Assembly: GCF_032393985.1 (NCBI RefSeq)
Contig: NZ_CP135918.1
Coordinates: forward strand, 6,697,724-6,761,723
Origin: Fischerella sp. JS2
GTDB taxonomy: Bacteria; Cyanobacteriota; Cyanobacteriia; Cyanobacteriales; Nostocaceae
Reading direction: 5' to 3'
Length of the DNA: 64,000 nucleotides
Shown here one piece after another: positions 62,522 to 64,000 of this stretch (position 1 is the first letter of the stretch; each line of letters begins with the position of its first letter). Both the position numbers and the translations under genes were made by a program. The notes beneath the pieces are model-generated. The model was not told the DNA's origin and ran no database searches. It was given only the letters and a program-made list of their open reading frames with translations.

Positions 62522-62779
62522 ATGCACCAAAGAATGTGCTGGTTATCTACATCCGGTGATAATGGGGATAAGATTTTGCATTTGCAGACTGCACCTCATC
62601 AACCGTGGCGTCCTTATACAGCTTTTCCTCAATATGCAGTACCAGATTACAAAATCCCGGGTGGCTCTAGAGGTTGGGCAACTTACCAGAAGCTTTTAAA
62701 GGCAGGTTGGACTTTAGTACCAACTGCATTAGCAAACGAGTTTTCTACATCAAATGCTCCTGTAGAACTCAATTCATAA
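62522..62779 (+). CDS. Small hypothetical protein
   Basis: This 85-residue protein starts at ATG 62522, nine bases after AAAGGAA. Sequence MHQRMCWLSTSGDNGDKILH, PWRPYTAFPQYAVPDYKIPG and GSRGWATYQKLLKAGWTLVP is rich in aromatic and Gly/Pro residues. It has no signal peptide or membrane helix. The amino-acid mix and a good ribosome-binding site suggest a real gene. I do not recognise the family. Confidence 0.6.
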   Translation: MHQRMCWLSTSGDNGDKILHLQTAPHQPWRPYTAFPQYAVPDYKIPGGSRGWATYQKLLKAGWTLVPTALANEFSTSNAPVELNS

Positions 62780-62788
62780 TTGATATAC

Positions 62789-63085
62789 TTATAATTCTTT
62801 CGTATAGGCTTTCACTAAATAATCAATCCCCGTGATTGCAGTACCAACAAATACAGCATATGCTCCTAAATTAATCGCCTGACGCGCCATCGTAGGAGAC
62901 GAAATACTACCTTCACAAATCACGGGAACTCTCAAGCTTTTTACCATCTGAGTGAGGAGTTCCCAACTAGGAGGAGAAAGATGGTTAATAGTGCAAGTAT
63001 AGCCAGATAGAGTAGTTCCTACTATATCCGCACCAGCGCTTATCGCTGCGATCGCTGCTGCAATTGTATCTATGTCAGCCATCAC
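62789..63085 (-). pseudogene. nanE: C-terminal fragment of N-acetylmannosamine-6-phosphate 2-epimerase
   Basis: The frame reads VMADIDTIAAAIAAISAGAD, IVGTTLSGYT and VPVICEGSISSPTMARQAIN, LGAYAVFVGTAITGI. This is the second half of the NanE TIM barrel (ManNAc-6-P to GlcNAc-6-P). The first roughly 130 residues, including the N-terminal phosphate/Lys region, are missing; upstream the same frame meets TGA four codons before VMADI. The remaining 98 residues cannot fold as a full barrel, so this is treated as a 5'-deleted relic. Confidence 0.75.
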
Positions 63086-63250
63086 TAACTTATATCATGT
63101 CCGCTTAAGGACTTATCATTAAGTATATTTCTTAACATAATGATTGTTTATTTCCGCCTACTTATTTTGGTCGGACTTGATATTACCCAACTTCTGATGA
63201 ACGTGGGGTTAATAATATCTGCAATTGTTTCATCTTCATCCTTCATCCTA

Positions 63251-63282
63251 CTCTACGAGAAGCCGAAGAAGGCGCGTCTACA
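63251..63282. repeat. CTACGAGAAGCC...GCGTCTAC dispersed repeat with CATCCTTCAT units
   Basis: This is a variant of the CCTACGGGAAGCC repeat, flanked on both sides by CATCCTTCATCC tandem units that reach into the stop region of the histidine kinase gene. Confidence 0.65.
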
Positions 63283-63286
63283 TCCT

Positions 63287-64000
63287 TCATCCTTCATCCT
63301 TGATGATTGGTTCTGGTTGGACTGGTATCCAGACTGTAAAAATTGAACCAACACCAACAGTAGATTCTACTTCAATTCGCCCCCGATGTAGTTCCACAAG
63401 TTGTTTAGTTAATGCCAAACCTAGTCCCGTACCTTCGTAACGGCGACGGTAGGGGGTATCTAGTTGATGAAATTTTTCAAACAGTAATGGTAACTGTGCT
63501 TGAGGAATACCAATACCAGTATCTTCAACTTGAAACACTGCTGTGTGATCTTCCATCCACAGGCGTAAAGTGACATTTCCACCTTCAGGCGTAAATTTGA
63601 TCGCATTACTTAAGAGATTCCATAGGATTTGTTCTACTCTTCTAACATCGGCAGTAAAGCGATCGCTTTTTTGCTCAACAAGTAACTCTAGTTTCAAAGT
63701 GACTTGCTGGCTGGTGGCTTTTTCCAGTAACGATGCAACTATATTTTCAGCGAGCTTCACTAAAGAAAACTCTGTAATATTTAAAACAGCTTTACCTGCT
63801 TCGATCTGGGATAAATCCAGAATATCATTAATCATTTCTAATAGATGTTCGCCACTGTCATGGATGGTTTGCAGATATTCCCGTTGGCGTTGATTCAAAT
63901 CTCCAAAAGACCACCGCAGTAAAGTTGCAGACATACCAATTACGTAGGTCAACGGTGTAAGTAATTCATGGCTGATGGTAGCAAGAAATTCATTGCGGAG
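63287..64000 (-). CDS. Sensor histidine kinase, C-terminal part (5' end outside window)
   Basis: The frame is open to the right edge (about 238 residues seen). It begins with EFLATISHELLTPLTYVIG, the His box, in which the usual Arg of HELRTPL is Leu. It continues through HisKA helix two (LLEMINDILDLSQIEAGKA) and the ATPase domain with LLSNAIKFTPEGG, VEDTGIGIPQ and GTGLGLALTKQLVELH, ending IPVQPEPIIKDEG. Sensor domains must lie beyond 64000. The apparent start at 63952 is internal. The last residues come from a CATCCTTCAT repeat. Confidence 0.92.
   Translation of the reverse strand, partial: LRNEFLATISHELLTPLTYVIGMSATLLRWSFGDLNQRQREYLQTIHDSGEHLLEMINDILDLSQIEAGKAVLNITEFSLVKLAENIVASLLEKATSQQVTLKLELLVEQKSDRFTADVRRVEQILWNLLSNAIKFTPEGGNVTLRLWMEDHTAVFQVEDTGIGIPQAQLPLLFEKFHQLDTPYRRRYEGTGLGLALTKQLVELHRGRIEVESTVGVGSIFTVWIPVQPEPIIKDEG

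Overview
The window reads as chromosome of a filamentous, probably heterocyst-forming cyanobacterium (order Nostocales). The reasons are: very frequent GCGATCGC (HIP1) octamers, including inside genes; heptameric short tandem repeats (TTAGTGG / TCATTAG types) between genes; cyanobacterial families (ClpC, DUF3288, DUF1802, photosystem I accumulation factor, flavodiiron proteins); and an adjacent Flv3-type/Flv1-type flavodiiron pair, the arrangement known for the heterocyst-specific flv3B-flv1B genes. No rRNA, tRNA, CRISPR array or intact transposase was recognised. The species cannot be named from the sequence.

Layout. 0-10 kb: partial isochorismatase-fold gene, ftsW, galE, an ABC exporter, an AI-2E/PerM-type permease, and two toxin-antitoxin pairs (yefM-yoeB and a RelE-like pair). 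10-20 kb: clpC, DUF3288, a dynamin-like/Era-like GTPase, an M48 protease with TPRs, holB, and another RelE-like pair. 20-28 kb: a hopanoid-lipid region with hpnI-type and hpnB-type glycosyltransferases, a B12/radical-SAM protein that resembles the hopanoid C-2 methylase HpnP, a further glycosyltransferase and a cyclic-peptide-type ABC exporter. 28-35 kb: a small Cys-rich secreted protein with a truncated copy, a two-partner-secretion haemagglutinin-like protein, galT and a Tat-exported dienelactone hydrolase. 34.6-40.9 kb: a signalling operon (kinase remnant, GAF histidine kinase, multi-PAS hybrid kinase, receiver protein). 41-45.4 kb: an rloB remnant, then flv3 and a frameshifted flv1. 46-52 kb: photosystem I factor and a 1467-residue AAA/WD40/TPR protein. 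51.9-53.6 kb: three tightly packed toxin-antitoxin loci, all apparently damaged. 53.8-64 kb: a 63-bp tandem repeat, DUF72, aroE, alpha/beta hydrolase, lipoprotein, aldo/keto reductase, L,D-transpeptidase, DUF1802, a nanE fragment and a histidine kinase that runs off the end.

The strongest themes are (1) the 2-methylhopanoid-type lipid region; (2) gene decay that can be read to the base: a 2-nt loss in flv1, a homopolymer slip in doc, a stop in hicB, a lost start in hicA, an active-site Asp to Asn in vapC, and deletion remnants of a giant kinase and of rloB; and (3) a dense population of small palindromic repeats and MITE-like elements. Several of these have entered or now form part of coding sequence (hpnB, the WD40 protein, the haemagglutinin C-terminus), and one 30-bp hairpin element repeatedly sits beside or inside heptamer-like repeat tracts. 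No complete, obviously new multi-gene system was found. The best candidates for undescribed biology are the structured intergenic region at 58.3-58.7 kb and the hairpin element. All family assignments come from reading the sequence and from memory of the families; no searches were run.
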